64,000 nt of DNA, taken from the NCBI GenBank assembly GCA_965220645.1, contig OZ244836.1, positions 372,001 to 436,000 of the forward strand, written 5' to 3'. Position 1 is the stretch's first letter. Each line of letters starts with the position of its first letter. Under the pieces are notes generated by a model. That model was given only the letters and a program-made list of their open reading frames with translations, did no database searches and was not told the origin of the DNA. The DNA is from Aldehydirespirator sp965220645. Lineage in GTDB: Bacteria; Actinomycetota; Acidimicrobiia; Acidimicrobiales; Aldehydirespiratoraceae. This document shows positions 24,944 through 34,080 of this stretch, one piece after another. A program made the position numbers and the translations under genes.

Positions 24944-27088
24944 TCAGAAGTCGAGGTTGCGGACTTCTCGGGCATTGGTGACGATGAAGTTCTTGCGCAA
25001 CTCCACGTCGTCGCCCATGAGCACCGAGATGACCTGATCGGCAATCGCGGCTTCCTCGACCGACACCTGCAGCAGGCTGCGAGTCCCCGGGTCCATCGTG
25101 GTGGAGCGCAGCTCGTCCCAATCCATCTCGCCCAATCCCTTGAGCCGCTGGAACTCGCGCTTGTGTTTGGGCCTCTCGGCCAGGAACACATCCTTGGCGG
25201 CGTCGTCAAGCAGGTAGACCGTCTTCGAGTTCGACACCTTGGTGGAGTACAGGGGAGGCTGGGCCACATACACGTAGCCCGCTTCCACCAGCGGGCGCAT
25301 CTGGCGATAGAAGAACGTGAGCAGCAGCGTGCGAATGTGGCTCCCGTCCACGTCGGCATCGGCCAGCACGATCACCTTGTGGTAGCGGGCCTTGTCGACA
25401 TCGCAGCCGTCGTCGGTGCTCTCGCGACTGCCCGCTGAGCTGCCGTTGGTGCTGGTGCCGTTGCCGCCGTTGGAGCCGACCGGGTCGCCGATCCCGGCGC
25501 CTATGGCCGCGATGAGGGCCTGTATCTCGTGGTTCTTGAGCATCCGGTCGATGCGGGCCCGTTCAACGTTGAGGATCTTGCCCCGGATCGGCAGGACGGC
25601 CTGTGTCTCGGGATTTCGGGCCCGCACCGCGGAGCCTCCCGCGGAGTCCCCCTCCACGATGAACAACTCCCGCCGGGCCGGGTCGGTGGCCGAGCAGTCC
25701 TTGAGCTTGTCGGGCATGCCCGCCCCGTCCAGCAGGGACTTGGAGCGAACCTCGGAGCGGACCCTGGCCGCGGCCTCTCGGGCCGCGGAGGCCGCCACAG
25801 CCTTCAACACCGCCCGCTTCGCTTCGGCCGGATGCTCCTCGAGCCACACAGCCAGGTGCCGGTTGGTGACCCGCTCAGTGAACGACCGCATCGACATGTT
25901 GCCGAGCTTGGCCTTCGTCTGGCCCTCGAACTGTGGCTTACCAACTCGCACGCTGACGATCGCCGTGAGGCCTTCGCGGATGTCCTCGCCGTGGAGGTTC
26001 TCGGCCCTCTCCTTGAGCAACCCCTTCTCCCGGGCGTAGGCATTGACCGTCCGAGTGAGCGCGGAGCGGAAACCCTGCTCGTGCATGCCACCGTCGATGG
26101 TGGAAATGCCGTTGGCGAAGCTGTGCAGACCGTCGGTGTTGAAGCCGGTGTTCCACTGGAACGCCACCTCCACCTCGTGCGGATTGTCGTCGATGTTCTC
26201 CGCGTCGACAAAGTGGCCCACCGCATCGAAGAGGCGCACCTTCGATTGGTTGAGGCGGCTCACATAGTCGACAATGCCGCCCTCGTAGCAGAAGGACGTC
26301 CAGTCCGAGTGCCCGTGCGGCCCAGGCCTCAGATCGCGGACCCGGATCTCAAGCCCGCGGTTCAGGAACGCCATCATCTCAAGGCGCTCGGCCACCGTCT
26401 GGTACCGGAAAGACACATCCTCGAGGATCGTGGAGTCCGGCCAGAAGTGGATGGTCGTACCCGTCCGGATCCTGCCGTCCTCCTCAGGGGCCGGACCCAG
26501 CGCGGACAGAGCCTCCTCTACCTGGCCACCATCGACGAAAGTCATGCCGTGCCGCTGTCCGGAGCGGCATATGTCAACTTCCATTCGCCTCGACAGGGCA
26601 TTGACCACCGACACGCCGACACCGTGAAGGCCGCCGGAGATCTTGTAGCCGTCGCCCCCGAACTTCCCGCCCGCATGCAGGAGCGTCATCACCAACTCAG
26701 CCGCGGGAATGTGATCGTGAAGCGGATGAGGCTCCACGGGAATGCCACGGCCGTCATCGATCACCTCGCACGAACCGTCCTCGTGAAGCGTCACGTCGAT
26801 GCGGGTGCAGTACCCGGCCATCGCTTCGTCCACCGAGTTGTCCACGACCTCCCAAACGAGATGATGAAGACCGGTTGGGCCGGTCGACCCGATGTACATG
26901 CTGGGCCGCTCGCGCACGGCCTCGAGGCCTTCGAGGACGGTGATCTCAAGCGCGCCGTACGACGGATCGCCACCAGGGCGTGTAGCGACGGTTGGCTCGC
27001 TGGCAGTCGTATCGGATGTCACGCCGAACCGGCCTTCCTCATGCAGCCCCGCCGAGGGCGGGTAGCGCTCAATCGAAGGGTCTGCCAT
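24944..27088 (-). CDS. gyrB: DNA gyrase subunit B
   Basis: About 714 residues. The GHKL ATPase part shows VVDNSVDEAMAGY, VIDDGRGIPV and GGLHGVGVSVVNALS; the TOPRIM part shows LFIVEGDSAGGSA and ADADVDGSHIRTLLLTFFYR. Between GAGIGD and DVDKARYHK is an inserted stretch of about 25 Gly/Asn/Ser/Thr-rich residues (DNA 25424-25490) absent from typical GyrB. Three starts are possible: GTG 27124, ATG 27088 (used) and GTG 27022, the last with the best ribosome-binding site (GAGGAAGG). Leftward, between dciA and gyrA. Confidence 0.95.
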   Translation of the reverse strand: MADPSIERYPPSAGLHEEGRFGVTSDTTASEPTVATRPGGDPSYGALEITVLEGLEAVRERPSMYIGSTGPTGLHHLVWEVVDNSVDEAMAGYCTRIDVTLHEDGSCEVIDDGRGIPVEPHPLHDHIPAAELVMTLLHAGGKFGGDGYKISGGLHGVGVSVVNALSRRMEVDICRSGQRHGMTFVDGGQVEEALSALGPAPEEDGRIRTGTTIHFWPDSTILEDVSFRYQTVAERLEMMAFLNRGLEIRVRDLRPGPHGHSDWTSFCYEGGIVDYVSRLNQSKVRLFDAVGHFVDAENIDDNPHEVEVAFQWNTGFNTDGLHSFANGISTIDGGMHEQGFRSALTRTVNAYAREKGLLKERAENLHGEDIREGLTAIVSVRVGKPQFEGQTKAKLGNMSMRSFTERVTNRHLAVWLEEHPAEAKRAVLKAVAASAAREAAARVRSEVRSKSLLDGAGMPDKLKDCSATDPARRELFIVEGDSAGGSAVRARNPETQAVLPIRGKILNVERARIDRMLKNHEIQALIAAIGAGIGDPVGSNGGNGTSTNGSSAGSRESTDDGCDVDKARYHKVIVLADADVDGSHIRTLLLTFFYRQMRPLVEAGYVYVAQPPLYSTKVSNSKTVYLLDDAAKDVFLAERPKHKREFQRLKGLGEMDWDELRSTTMDPGTRSLLQVSVEEAAIADQVISVLMGDDVELRKNFIVTNAREVRNLDF

Positions 27089-27321
27089 GGAAGGAATGCG
27101 CGAGCTCGGGACACTCACTGGCACGACCCGGCCACAGCAGACGAGGACCGGGCGGGCCGGGGGCGCCGAACCGGGCCAGAGCCCTTAATCGCGCCTCCGA
27201 TCACGGCCACGATCCTACCAGCGCGCAGGGGTCAGCGGCGCGTTATTCCACCCCCTCTTCCACAGCTCCAAACCCGACCGAGCGGTGCTCCGGAACCGAG
27301 CCCCGCTCCGGTGATCGGCGA

Positions 27322-27639
27322 CTACCCCTTGACCGGCGCCACCCGCACCGTCATCGACCTCAGCCGGTCGGTGGACGAGAGTTCGTTGACCCGCGCCAGC
27401 ACCCGGTCGGCAAGCCACCTCACCTCGCTGGCCCACGTTGAATCGGAAGCCATCACCACCAGACGATCACCCTCCACCGCGACAGGCCGGCAGTGGCGAG
27501 CCACATCGGCACCCACCACTTCCTCCCATCGATGAAACACCGTCGACAGCAGGTCGACCGATGGTGCCCCGAGCGAGCCCAACACGCGCTCAAGAGCATC
27601 GGCCAGCTCGATGGGTTCGTCGCCCTTCGACGCCATCAC
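27322..27639 (-). CDS. dciA: DciA-family (DUF721) protein
   Basis: 105 residues with the DUF721 pattern: an N-terminal helix, then WEEVVGADVARHCRPVAVEGDRLVVMASDSTWASEVRW, given here in two pieces because of length; the W-x-E-V-V-G and S-x-W-x-x-E motifs are clear. DciA helps load or operate the replicative helicase DnaB in bacteria lacking DnaC. Located between recF and gyrB as in other actinobacteria, it overlaps recF by 4 bp. Confidence 0.88.
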   Translation of the reverse strand: MMASKGDEPIELADALERVLGSLGAPSVDLLSTVFHRWEEVVGADVARHCRPVAVEGDRLVVMASDSTWASEVRWLADRVLARVNELSSTDRLRSMTVRVAPVKG

Positions 27640-28736
27640 AACACGGGGTCGTCGACAGCCCGAGCGATGCCATCAGCCACTCGGATCGCGAGGTCGGGCC
27701 GGACGCCCGCGGGCAGTTCGGCCGAGGCCGTGGTCAGGACTCGCTGGCCGGGCGGGAGCGTTTCCAACAATGCGGCCGCGCGGCCAGCGTCAAGCTCGGA
27801 GAACACATCATCGAGCAACAGCACAGGCTCGACGCCTCTGTGCTCGCGAACCTCTGCATCTGCGGCCAGGCGCAGGGCTAGAGCCAGAGACCTCTGCTCG
27901 CCCTGGGATGCATGGCTCCGGGCTGGGAGCCCGCCTATCTCCAGCAGAACATCATCGCGGTGGGGACCCACCGTGCTCCTGGACCGCTTCAGATCCTCGG
28001 CTCGAGCCGCGGCCAGCGCGCCGGCCAGCGAATCGTCATTCCAGGACGACTGGTAGGTCGCGTTGGCGTCATCCTGACCACGCGAAATGTGGCCGTAGTA
28101 CCGGCAAATCTGAGGTTCCATCGCGGCGAGCAAGTCACGGCGACGCATTCGAAGCTCGTCTCCCACCGCAGTCAGCTTGGCGTCCCACACGTCCAGGGTG
28201 ATGGCAACATCACCGGTGGCGCGGCCCTGCGCCTGACGTAGCAGCGTGTTGCGTTGACGCAGGATCCGGTCCAGCTCGCTGCGCAGCGTCCCCCAGGACG
28301 GTCGCACTGTCGCGAGGGCGTCGTCCATCCAGCGCCGCCGGACCGCGGGTTCGCCCTTCACCAACTCGAGGTCCTCGGGAGAGAAAGCGGTTGCCGTAAG
28401 CACACCGAGCAGATCACGGCGGCGCGCCACCGGTTGGCGGTTCACCCTCACCCGGTTCGGGCGGGCCCGGGCCAGTTCCACCTCGATCAACACTTCACGG
28501 TCGGCCTCGCCGAGCCCCGAGCAGCGAATGACGGCCGACGGCGCCCCGTTACGAACAAGGGCCCCGTCGGTAGCGCCCCTGAACGAGCCCAGCCCAGCCG
28601 CGAAGCCCAAGGCCTCAAGCAGGTTGGTCTTCCCGTGACCGTTCGGCCCGACGATCGCAGTTAGCCCTGGAGCGAAGTCCACCTCTGCTTCGATGTAAGA
28701 CCGGAAGTCGACCAGGGACAACGAGCGAAATCGCAC
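27636..28736 (-). CDS. recF: DNA recombination/repair protein RecF
   Basis: 366 residues. Walker A is GPNGHGKTNLLEALGF at residues 30-37 and onward, the ABC-ATPase signature is SQGEQRSLALALRL, and Walker B is VLLLDDVFSELD. RecF helps load RecA at single-strand gaps. Located in the standard dnaN-recF-gyrB order; the start is 64 bp after the dnaN stop and the end overlaps dciA by 4 bp. Confidence 0.95.
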   Translation of the reverse strand: MRFRSLSLVDFRSYIEAEVDFAPGLTAIVGPNGHGKTNLLEALGFAAGLGSFRGATDGALVRNGAPSAVIRCSGLGEADREVLIEVELARARPNRVRVNRQPVARRRDLLGVLTATAFSPEDLELVKGEPAVRRRWMDDALATVRPSWGTLRSELDRILRQRNTLLRQAQGRATGDVAITLDVWDAKLTAVGDELRMRRRDLLAAMEPQICRYYGHISRGQDDANATYQSSWNDDSLAGALAAARAEDLKRSRSTVGPHRDDVLLEIGGLPARSHASQGEQRSLALALRLAADAEVREHRGVEPVLLLDDVFSELDAGRAAALLETLPPGQRVLTTASAELPAGVRPDLAIRVADGIARAVDDPVL

Positions 28737-28800
28737 GGCGGCTAGTTCCAGCGCCAGCGAGCGTACACCGGTGCCCGCCCGACTCTCGGTGTCGATCCCG

Positions 28801-29937
28801 TCAGCTCACTCGCACCGGCATCAGCAGGTAGAGGAGGCTCTCATCCCCCACCGAACGAAGAAGAGCCGGCTTCACCGCGTCGGCCGTCTCCAGGGTGACC
28901 TCCTCCCCTGTCGTGGCTTCGATGCCATCGATGAGGTAGGCGGGGTTGAATGCGACGGTTAGATCCTCGCCCGTATAGCCGGCCTCCATGGACTCGTTGG
29001 CTTTGCCGACGTCATGGGTGATGGCAATGACCTCGAGGTTCCCATCGCTCATGACCAACCGCACCGGTGTCGAGTCTTGGGCGAGGAGGCGAACCCGTCT
29101 CACCACTTCCAGTAGCTGCTCGCGGTTGGCCGTCAAGCAATTGGGATGATCGTTGGGGATCAGCCCCTGGTAGTTCGGGAAGTCGCCCGGAATGAGCCGG
29201 GTCGTGAGTTGGACGTTTCCCACCACGAACTGCGCATAGTGCTCGGCCAGCTTCAACGTCACTTCATCCGAGTCCGCTATGAGGCGTTGAAGTTCACCCA
29301 GGGCGCGACTCGGTACCAGCACCTTCTGGTGCTCGCCGAGAATCGATGAGCCGGCCAGATCCCTCACCGAGAGCCGGTAGGAATCAGTCGAGACGAGCCG
29401 CAACCGGCCCTCCCCCTCCGAAGCCATGAGCACACCGGTAAGGATCGGACGGGAGTCATCGGACGACGCTGACCTCACGACCTGGCTGAGAGCATCCCTG
29501 AACTCGGCACCGCTGAACGTCACAGCCGGGCTGAACGCCACCGAGCCGCCGTCCTCGCCCCCCTCCTGAGTGAACGACAGCTGCGGGTAGTCCTCTTCAG
29601 GGATCAACCGGATCGAGAACTCCGACGAGCCGGCCACGATCGAGGCCTCGCCCTCAGTCACTGAGAACTCCACCGCTCCCGCGGGCACCGCCCGGACTAC
29701 GTCTGTGAGCAGCCGAGCCGGCGTAACTGCGGCCCCGCCGGCAGTGCCCAACACCTCGGAAGTCACCGACAGGGTCAAATCCAGATCGCTACCGGTAACG
29801 GTGAGAACACCGTCAGCCAAGTCGAGATGGGCTCCTGTCAGCGCGGCCCGGTTCGAACTCGCACCCGCGGCGGCTCGGACCGCCACCATCAGAGCGTCCA
29901 ACAGGGTGTCTCGTTCGCAACGGAACTTCATGCCCAT
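28801..29937 (-). CDS. dnaN: DNA polymerase III beta sliding clamp
   Basis: 378 residues, the usual clamp length, with three repeated clamp domains. Typical segments are MKFRCERDTLLDAL at the N-terminus, SSDDSRPILTGVLM at the start of the second domain and the C-terminal YLLMPVRVS. The clamp tethers the replicative polymerase to DNA. Two ATG codons (29937 and 29931) follow an AGGAGA site, and either could be used. Confidence 0.95.
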   Translation of the reverse strand: MGMKFRCERDTLLDALMVAVRAAAGASSNRAALTGAHLDLADGVLTVTGSDLDLTLSVTSEVLGTAGGAAVTPARLLTDVVRAVPAGAVEFSVTEGEASIVAGSSEFSIRLIPEEDYPQLSFTQEGGEDGGSVAFSPAVTFSGAEFRDALSQVVRSASSDDSRPILTGVLMASEGEGRLRLVSTDSYRLSVRDLAGSSILGEHQKVLVPSRALGELQRLIADSDEVTLKLAEHYAQFVVGNVQLTTRLIPGDFPNYQGLIPNDHPNCLTANREQLLEVVRRVRLLAQDSTPVRLVMSDGNLEVIAITHDVGKANESMEAGYTGEDLTVAFNPAYLIDGIEATTGEEVTLETADAVKPALLRSVGDESLLYLLMPVRVS

Positions 29938-30186
29938 GGCTATCTTGCTTCTCCTCTAGCTGGGTTCAAAGGGTTGTAGAAGACACTAGGCACTGTGGAT
30001 TGGGGATTTGTGTCAGCTCGCCTTGGAACCGCAGTGCTCTCGGTATGCCCAGGTTTGCCGTGTGATTCAGCGATGCGGCGGCGAACTGCGATTGAGGTGT
30101 TGATTTCGACCGGGTTGCGCACAGCCGTCCAGGAGATGGTGATGAAGCAGTCCCCATGGTTCTCCCCCGCGGTGGGTGACTTGTGC
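29938..30186. other. dnaA-dnaN intergenic region
   Basis: 249 bp between the end of dnaA and the start of dnaN. It contains the dnaN ribosome-binding site near 29950 and one weak DnaA-box-like match (CAATCCACA on the minus strand, two mismatches to TTATCCACA). No gene or clear hairpin was seen. In this replicon the main DnaA-box cluster is on the other side of dnaA. Confidence 0.5.
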
Positions 30187-31578
30187 TCACGAGATCCCGC
30201 TAACTCGCTTCTGGAGGTCGTGGACCTTGTCGAAGATCTCTTTGCGCTCGGTCATGTGGTGTTCGATCTTGCGCACGGCGTGGATGACGGTGGTGTGGTC
30301 ACGGTTACCGAACGCTCGGCCGATCTCGGGATAGGACAGGTCGGTCATGTTCCTGGTGACGTACATGGCGATCTGGCGGGAATCGACGAGGGGCCTTCTC
30401 CGGCTGCCTCCGGTGATCTGCTCGACTGAGAAGCTGAAGAGCTCAGCGGTGGCGTTGAGGATGCCCTTGACCGTGACCGGGGCCTTGACCGTGTTGCTGA
30501 TCAGGTCGGCCAGGACGCGCTTGGCGAGTTCGTAGGAGCAGCGCTGACCGGTGATGTTGGCGTAAGCGGTGACCTTGATGAGGGCACCCTCGAGTTCCCG
30601 GATCGAATCGGTGACATTCTCGGCGATGAACGAGAGGACTTCCCCAGGGATCTCAATGGCTGCCGACTCCGCCTTCTTCTCCAGGATGGCCAGCCGGGTC
30701 ACTAGATCCGGGGGTTGGATGTCGGTGATGAGGCCCGACTTGAACCGGCTCCGGAGGCGGTCCTCCAGAGTGGGCATGGCGTCGGGCGAGCGATCCGAGG
30801 AAAGAATGATCTGCGCGCCGTTCTGAAGGAGGTCGTTGAATGTGTGGAAGAACTCTTCCTGCAGGCCGTCCTTGCCCTCCATGAACTGGATGTCGTCGAC
30901 CAGGAGCACGTCGTTGCTCCGGTACACCTGTTTGAACTCTGGCTGGGTGCTGTTGCGAATCGCTTGCACGAACTCGTTCAGAAAGGTTTCGCTGGTGACG
31001 TAACGGACCTTGTAGGAGGGATAGTGGTGGTTCACGTAGTGGGCGATGGCCCGCAGCAGATGGGTCTTTCCCAGTCCGGAGTCCCCATGGATGAACAGGG
31101 GGTTGTACGCGCCGGCGGGGGTCTCGGCTACCGCGAGCGCGGCCGCGTGCGAGAAGCGGTTGGAGGTTCCGGTAACGAAGTGCTCGAAGGTCAGGCGGGT
31201 ATCGGGCCCCGAGTCTCCATTCGTGCTTGTGGTTGCGGGCTCGCGGCCCGTGTCGTGTAGAGCGGTGGTCTCGCCGGCGGGAGCTATGGCGTCGAAAGTT
31301 GAGAAGTCGTCGCTCTGGTCCCAGTCCGGGTCGATCTCGATTCGAACGATCACGTCCGGCTCGGTCTCGTCGAGGGCATCGGTCAGCAGGTCGAAATAGC
31401 GGCGCTCGATGCGGGCCTTCTGCAGGCTTGTCGGCACCACCAGGGTCAAGGAGCGTTGGTCAAAGGCAGTCGCGCGGGCCCCGCTGAAAGTGGTTCTCCA
31501 AACGGCATCGCTCACCTGGCTACGGATGTTCTGGGCGCAACTGGTCCAGATTCGCTCCGCTTCGGGATCGGTGTTCAC
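30187..31578 (-). CDS. dnaA: Chromosomal replication initiator DnaA
   Basis: 463 residues with the four DnaA domains: an N-terminal DnaB/SirA-type interaction domain (1-85), a variable linker (86-125), the AAA+ domain with Walker A GDSGLGKT at 165-172 and Walker B LLVDD at 225-229, and the C-terminal DNA-binding domain with DLSYPEIGRAFGNRDHTTVI. It binds DnaA boxes and opens the origin. Start is GTG at 31578 with AAAGGAGA upstream. The promoter and oriC lie immediately upstream. Confidence 0.97.
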   Translation of the reverse strand: MNTDPEAERIWTSCAQNIRSQVSDAVWRTTFSGARATAFDQRSLTLVVPTSLQKARIERRYFDLLTDALDETEPDVIVRIEIDPDWDQSDDFSTFDAIAPAGETTALHDTGREPATTSTNGDSGPDTRLTFEHFVTGTSNRFSHAAALAVAETPAGAYNPLFIHGDSGLGKTHLLRAIAHYVNHHYPSYKVRYVTSETFLNEFVQAIRNSTQPEFKQVYRSNDVLLVDDIQFMEGKDGLQEEFFHTFNDLLQNGAQIILSSDRSPDAMPTLEDRLRSRFKSGLITDIQPPDLVTRLAILEKKAESAAIEIPGEVLSFIAENVTDSIRELEGALIKVTAYANITGQRCSYELAKRVLADLISNTVKAPVTVKGILNATAELFSFSVEQITGGSRRRPLVDSRQIAMYVTRNMTDLSYPEIGRAFGNRDHTTVIHAVRKIEHHMTERKEIFDKVHDLQKRVSGIS

Positions 31579-31986
31579 CTATCGATCTCCTTTCTCCACA
31601 GAGTGATCCACAGGTGTGGACAAGAGAGTTCTGTGGCCCGTGATGGAGGAGGACCGGACCCAGATCCAGTTGCGGTGTCGGCCTGCGGAACGTACCAGCA
31701 TCCACGGGGGCTGCAAGTCACTCGGCGATAGGCGGATAAACGACTAGTTCAGACTGGATGAACCCCGAGTTAACTACGCCTATGTAAGATATATGACACC
31801 AGTGGTTTTTGATGGGGAAACCGCTGGGCTCGTGGCCCGCGGCTGACCGGGGCCGAGTGGGCGGCGTGGTTGTCGCGACGCAGGGTCAGCCCTACGGTGG
31901 TCACAGACCTGCCGCTCATCCACAGCATCGACCCGGATGGCGGCCGTTGTGGCGTGCTCGAGCCGGAGCAGGCCGAGGAGGATCTC
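31579..31986. other. oriC: Replication origin oriC
   Basis: 408 bp without genes between divergent dnaA and rpmH, the standard actinobacterial oriC position. It contains a tight cluster of three DnaA boxes next to dnaA (31592-31623), another near-match TCATCCACA at 31916-31924, and an AT-rich tract at about 31770-31800 (GTTAACTACGCC, TATGTAAGATATATG) that could be the unwinding element. Gene directions diverge from this point on both sides. Confidence 0.85.
31592..31623. promoter_or_regulatory. DnaA-box cluster
   Basis: Three boxes in 32 bp: TTCTCCACA (31592-31600, plus), TGATCCACA (31604-31612, plus) and TTGTCCACA (31615-31623, minus). Each is at most one mismatch from TTATCCACA, and TTGTCCACA is the form preferred in high-GC actinobacteria. 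They lie 14-45 bp upstream of the dnaA start, so they may also autoregulate dnaA. Confidence 0.75.
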
Positions 31987-32121
31987 ATGAAGCGCCCTTT
32001 TCAGCCGAATATACGAAAAAGGCACAAGAAACACGGTTTTCGAGCTAGAATGAGGACGCGCGGGGGGCGTGCTGTGATACGGGCACGCCGCCGCCGAGGG
32101 CGGAGCCGACTGGCCGCGTGA
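31987..32121 (+). CDS. rpmH: 50S ribosomal protein L34
   Basis: 44 residues, MKRPFQPNIRKRHKKHGFRA followed by an Arg-rich tail, an unmistakable L34. ATG at 31987 is preceded by GAGGAGGATCTC. It starts the rightward operon from oriC; its TGA overlaps the GTG of rnpA. Confidence 0.97.
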   Translation: MKRPFQPNIRKRHKKHGFRARMRTRGGRAVIRARRRRGRSRLAA

Positions 32122-32444
32122 GTGGCTCGGCGATCAGCCGCAGCGCGTGTCACAAGACTCGAACGACGGCCAGCGCTCGTCGCGGTCCTCTGCGGGTGTC
32201 GTACCGCGCCACTGCTGGAGGAGCTCGCGTGTTGTACGTGGTGCCCAAGTCGGTGGGAACGGCCGTGGCTCGGAATAGGGCTCGTCGGCGAGTGCGGGAA
32301 GCTCTGCGTGAGCTCGCTCGCGACGGCACGGTGATGCTGGGGGTCGGAGAGTATCGCCTCGGGATTCTCGCGCCGTTGGACGGCTTGTCAGCGACTGAGT
32401 TGCGGGTGACCGTGAGCGAGTTGTTGAGGGACGCTCACCGATGA
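32118..32444 (+). CDS. rnpA: Ribonuclease P protein component
   Basis: 108 residues. The RNR signature appears as VPKSVGTAVARNRARRRVREALRE, here given in overlapping words: AVARNRARRRVRE is the RNA-binding core. It is the protein cofactor of RNase P in tRNA 5' maturation. GTG at 32118 overlaps rpmH by 4 bp, and the stop overlaps yidD by 4 bp. Confidence 0.93.
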   Translation: MSGSAISRSACHKTRTTASARRGPLRVSYRATAGGARVLYVVPKSVGTAVARNRARRRVREALRELARDGTVMLGVGEYRLGILAPLDGLSATELRVTVSELLRDAHR

Positions 32445-32851
32445 GGGGACGCGCAGCACGGCTCGCCTATCGCGGAGTGCGGGCCTACCAGCTGGTCAGC
32501 GCCGGCCGCCCGCCGGTGTGCCGCCACGTCCCGTCGTGTTCGGCCTATGCGCTGGAGTCACTGCACGAGCACGGCCTGGTTAGAGGGTTGTGGCTAACAG
32601 CGCGCCGCTTGAGCCGCTGCCACCCGTGGAGACCGATGGGGTGGGATCCGGTCCCAGCCAGCCGCGGCGATTCTGTGAAACACCGGGTGACGGCCGGACC
32701 GCCTGTGGCCCGAGCGGCCGGTGAGCGCAGCGAACAGGAGCGGGAAGCACCACCTGTGGCCCGAGCGGCCCGTGAGCGGGAAGCACCACGCCGTTCCGGG
32801 TGGCGGCATCACCTGCCCACGCAAGTTCTGAGGGAGACAGGCGATGTTTGA
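32441..32851 (+). CDS. yidD: YidD membrane-protein insertion efficiency factor with a repeat-encoded tail
   Basis: 136 residues. The first 75 or so are a normal YidD: YQLVSAGRPPVCRHVPSCSAYALE with the three conserved Cys positions and RLSRCHPWRPMGWDPVP. YidD assists YidC-dependent insertion. From about residue 85 the protein is translated from two copies of the dispersed repeat (PPVARAAGERSEQEREA, then PPVARAAREREAP), and the frame ends inside the start of yidC, overlapping it by 8 bp. The ancestral protein probably ended near residue 80-85. Confidence 0.88.
   Translation: MRGRAARLAYRGVRAYQLVSAGRPPVCRHVPSCSAYALESLHEHGLVRGLWLTARRLSRCHPWRPMGWDPVPASRGDSVKHRVTAGPPVARAAGERSEQEREAPPVARAAREREAPRRSGWRHHLPTQVLRETGDV
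32704..32789 (+). repeat. Dispersed REP-like repeat, two copies at the yidD 3' end
   Basis: Copy one (32704-32750) reads GGCCCGAGCGGCCGGTGAGC then GCAGCGAACAGGAGCGGGAA; copy two (32754-32789) has the first half GGCCCGAGCGGCCCGTGAGC joined directly to GGGAAGCACCAC, lacking the middle GCAGCGAACAAGA portion. Both are in sense orientation and read in frame as the YidD tail. Confidence 0.88.
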
Positions 32852-34049
32852 TCCCCTGTTCGACGTCGTCACGGCGGTGCTCGCCTGGTTCTACTCCGTC
32901 GTGCCGTCCTACGGCATGGCGATTGCCCTGCTGACGCTGACTGCTGTAGTCGCCGTGACTCCGCTCACGTTGAAGATGACACGGCAAATGCTGCAGATGC
33001 AGCAGCACATGCCGGAGCTGAAGAAGCTCCAGAGCCAGCACAAGGGCGACCGTCAGGCCATGAACGAGATCACCATGTCCTACTACAAGGAGCATGGACT
33101 CAATCCAGTCGGGTGCCTGCTTCCGATGCTCGTGCAAGGCCCGATCTTCTTGGTGATGTACCGGGTGGTGGACGGGCTCACCAGACGCACCACCGAGATC
33201 GGCACCCAGCTCGGGTTCACTTCGCGCCGCTATGCCGACAGCGTGTCCGGAGGGGTGTCCGAGTACGCTGAGACCCCGATTGCCAGAGGCGACCTGCCGT
33301 TCGATCCGGACTTCCTGTCGAGGGACAGCAACCTCTATGAGAACCTGAGCGCCGACGTTGAGATGGTGTCGTTGGGAGTCGATCTATCCCGGAGCGCCAG
33401 CACTGTGATTTCCGAGAGCATCGTCGGGGCGCTCCCCTATCTGGTGATGCTTCTGGTCGTGCTGGTCACGAGCCTCTATCAGCAGCGTCAAATCCAAGGC
33501 CGGCAGAGCGGCGCAGCCGTCAATCCACAGCAGCAGATGATGATGAAGCTGATCCCCTACATGTTGCCGGTGTTCTCGTACGTGATGCCCGCAGCTGTCG
33601 TGACCTATTTCATCGTCTCGAACCTGGTCCGGATCGCGCAACAGGCTTATATCACCCGGTCCTTCTACCGAGGTGAGGACTCACTCGGGGCTCAAGTCGC
33701 AAAGCAACGATCTGCAGCCGCGACCGAGGAGGACGACAGGACGGAGGCCAAGCCCCGATCGCCCAAGTCGATCACCGGTCGCAAGGGTGCTCCCACGCCG
33801 AAACAGGATGGGAAGCCGTCACAGGCCAAGGCCCCGGCGCGGAAGCGAACACAGGGCAACGCCAAGGCTCCGACCCGGAGGGGAACGCCCACTCAGGCCG
33901 CCCCCACGGGGCGGGCAGGACGCACCGGCAAGGCACCCGCTCGGGGCCGTTCCGGCCGCCGGCCCGGCAGCGGCCGCGTCACGCCGCCTGGCTCGGGCGC
34001 GAAACGCCCCAGCCCGAACCGCAGCCGTAGCAAGAGGAAAAGGCGCTGA
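32844..34049 (+). CDS. yidC: Membrane protein insertase YidC
   Basis: 401 residues. Hydrophobic segments appear at about 20-42, 93-112, 190-212 and 240-262, the YidC/Oxa1 arrangement; MLQMQQHMPELKKLQSQHKGDR is the cytoplasmic coiled region and GLNPVGCLLPMLVQGPIFLVM the second core helix. The extracytoplasmic loop (about 113-185) is acidic. Residues after about 285 form a long Lys/Arg/Pro-rich tail, as in other actinobacterial homologues, that probably contacts the ribosome. ATG at 32844 follows GAGGGAGACAGGCG. Confidence 0.95.
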   Translation: MFDPLFDVVTAVLAWFYSVVPSYGMAIALLTLTAVVAVTPLTLKMTRQMLQMQQHMPELKKLQSQHKGDRQAMNEITMSYYKEHGLNPVGCLLPMLVQGPIFLVMYRVVDGLTRRTTEIGTQLGFTSRRYADSVSGGVSEYAETPIARGDLPFDPDFLSRDSNLYENLSADVEMVSLGVDLSRSASTVISESIVGALPYLVMLLVVLVTSLYQQRQIQGRQSGAAVNPQQQMMMKLIPYMLPVFSYVMPAAVVTYFIVSNLVRIAQQAYITRSFYRGEDSLGAQVAKQRSAAATEEDDRTEAKPRSPKSITGRKGAPTPKQDGKPSQAKAPARKRTQGNAKAPTRRGTPTQAAPTGRAGRTGKAPARGRSGRRPGSGRVTPPGSGAKRPSPNRSRSKRKRR

Positions 34050-34080
34050 TTCTCGCGCCACACGAAGGAGTTCTTCTGGA

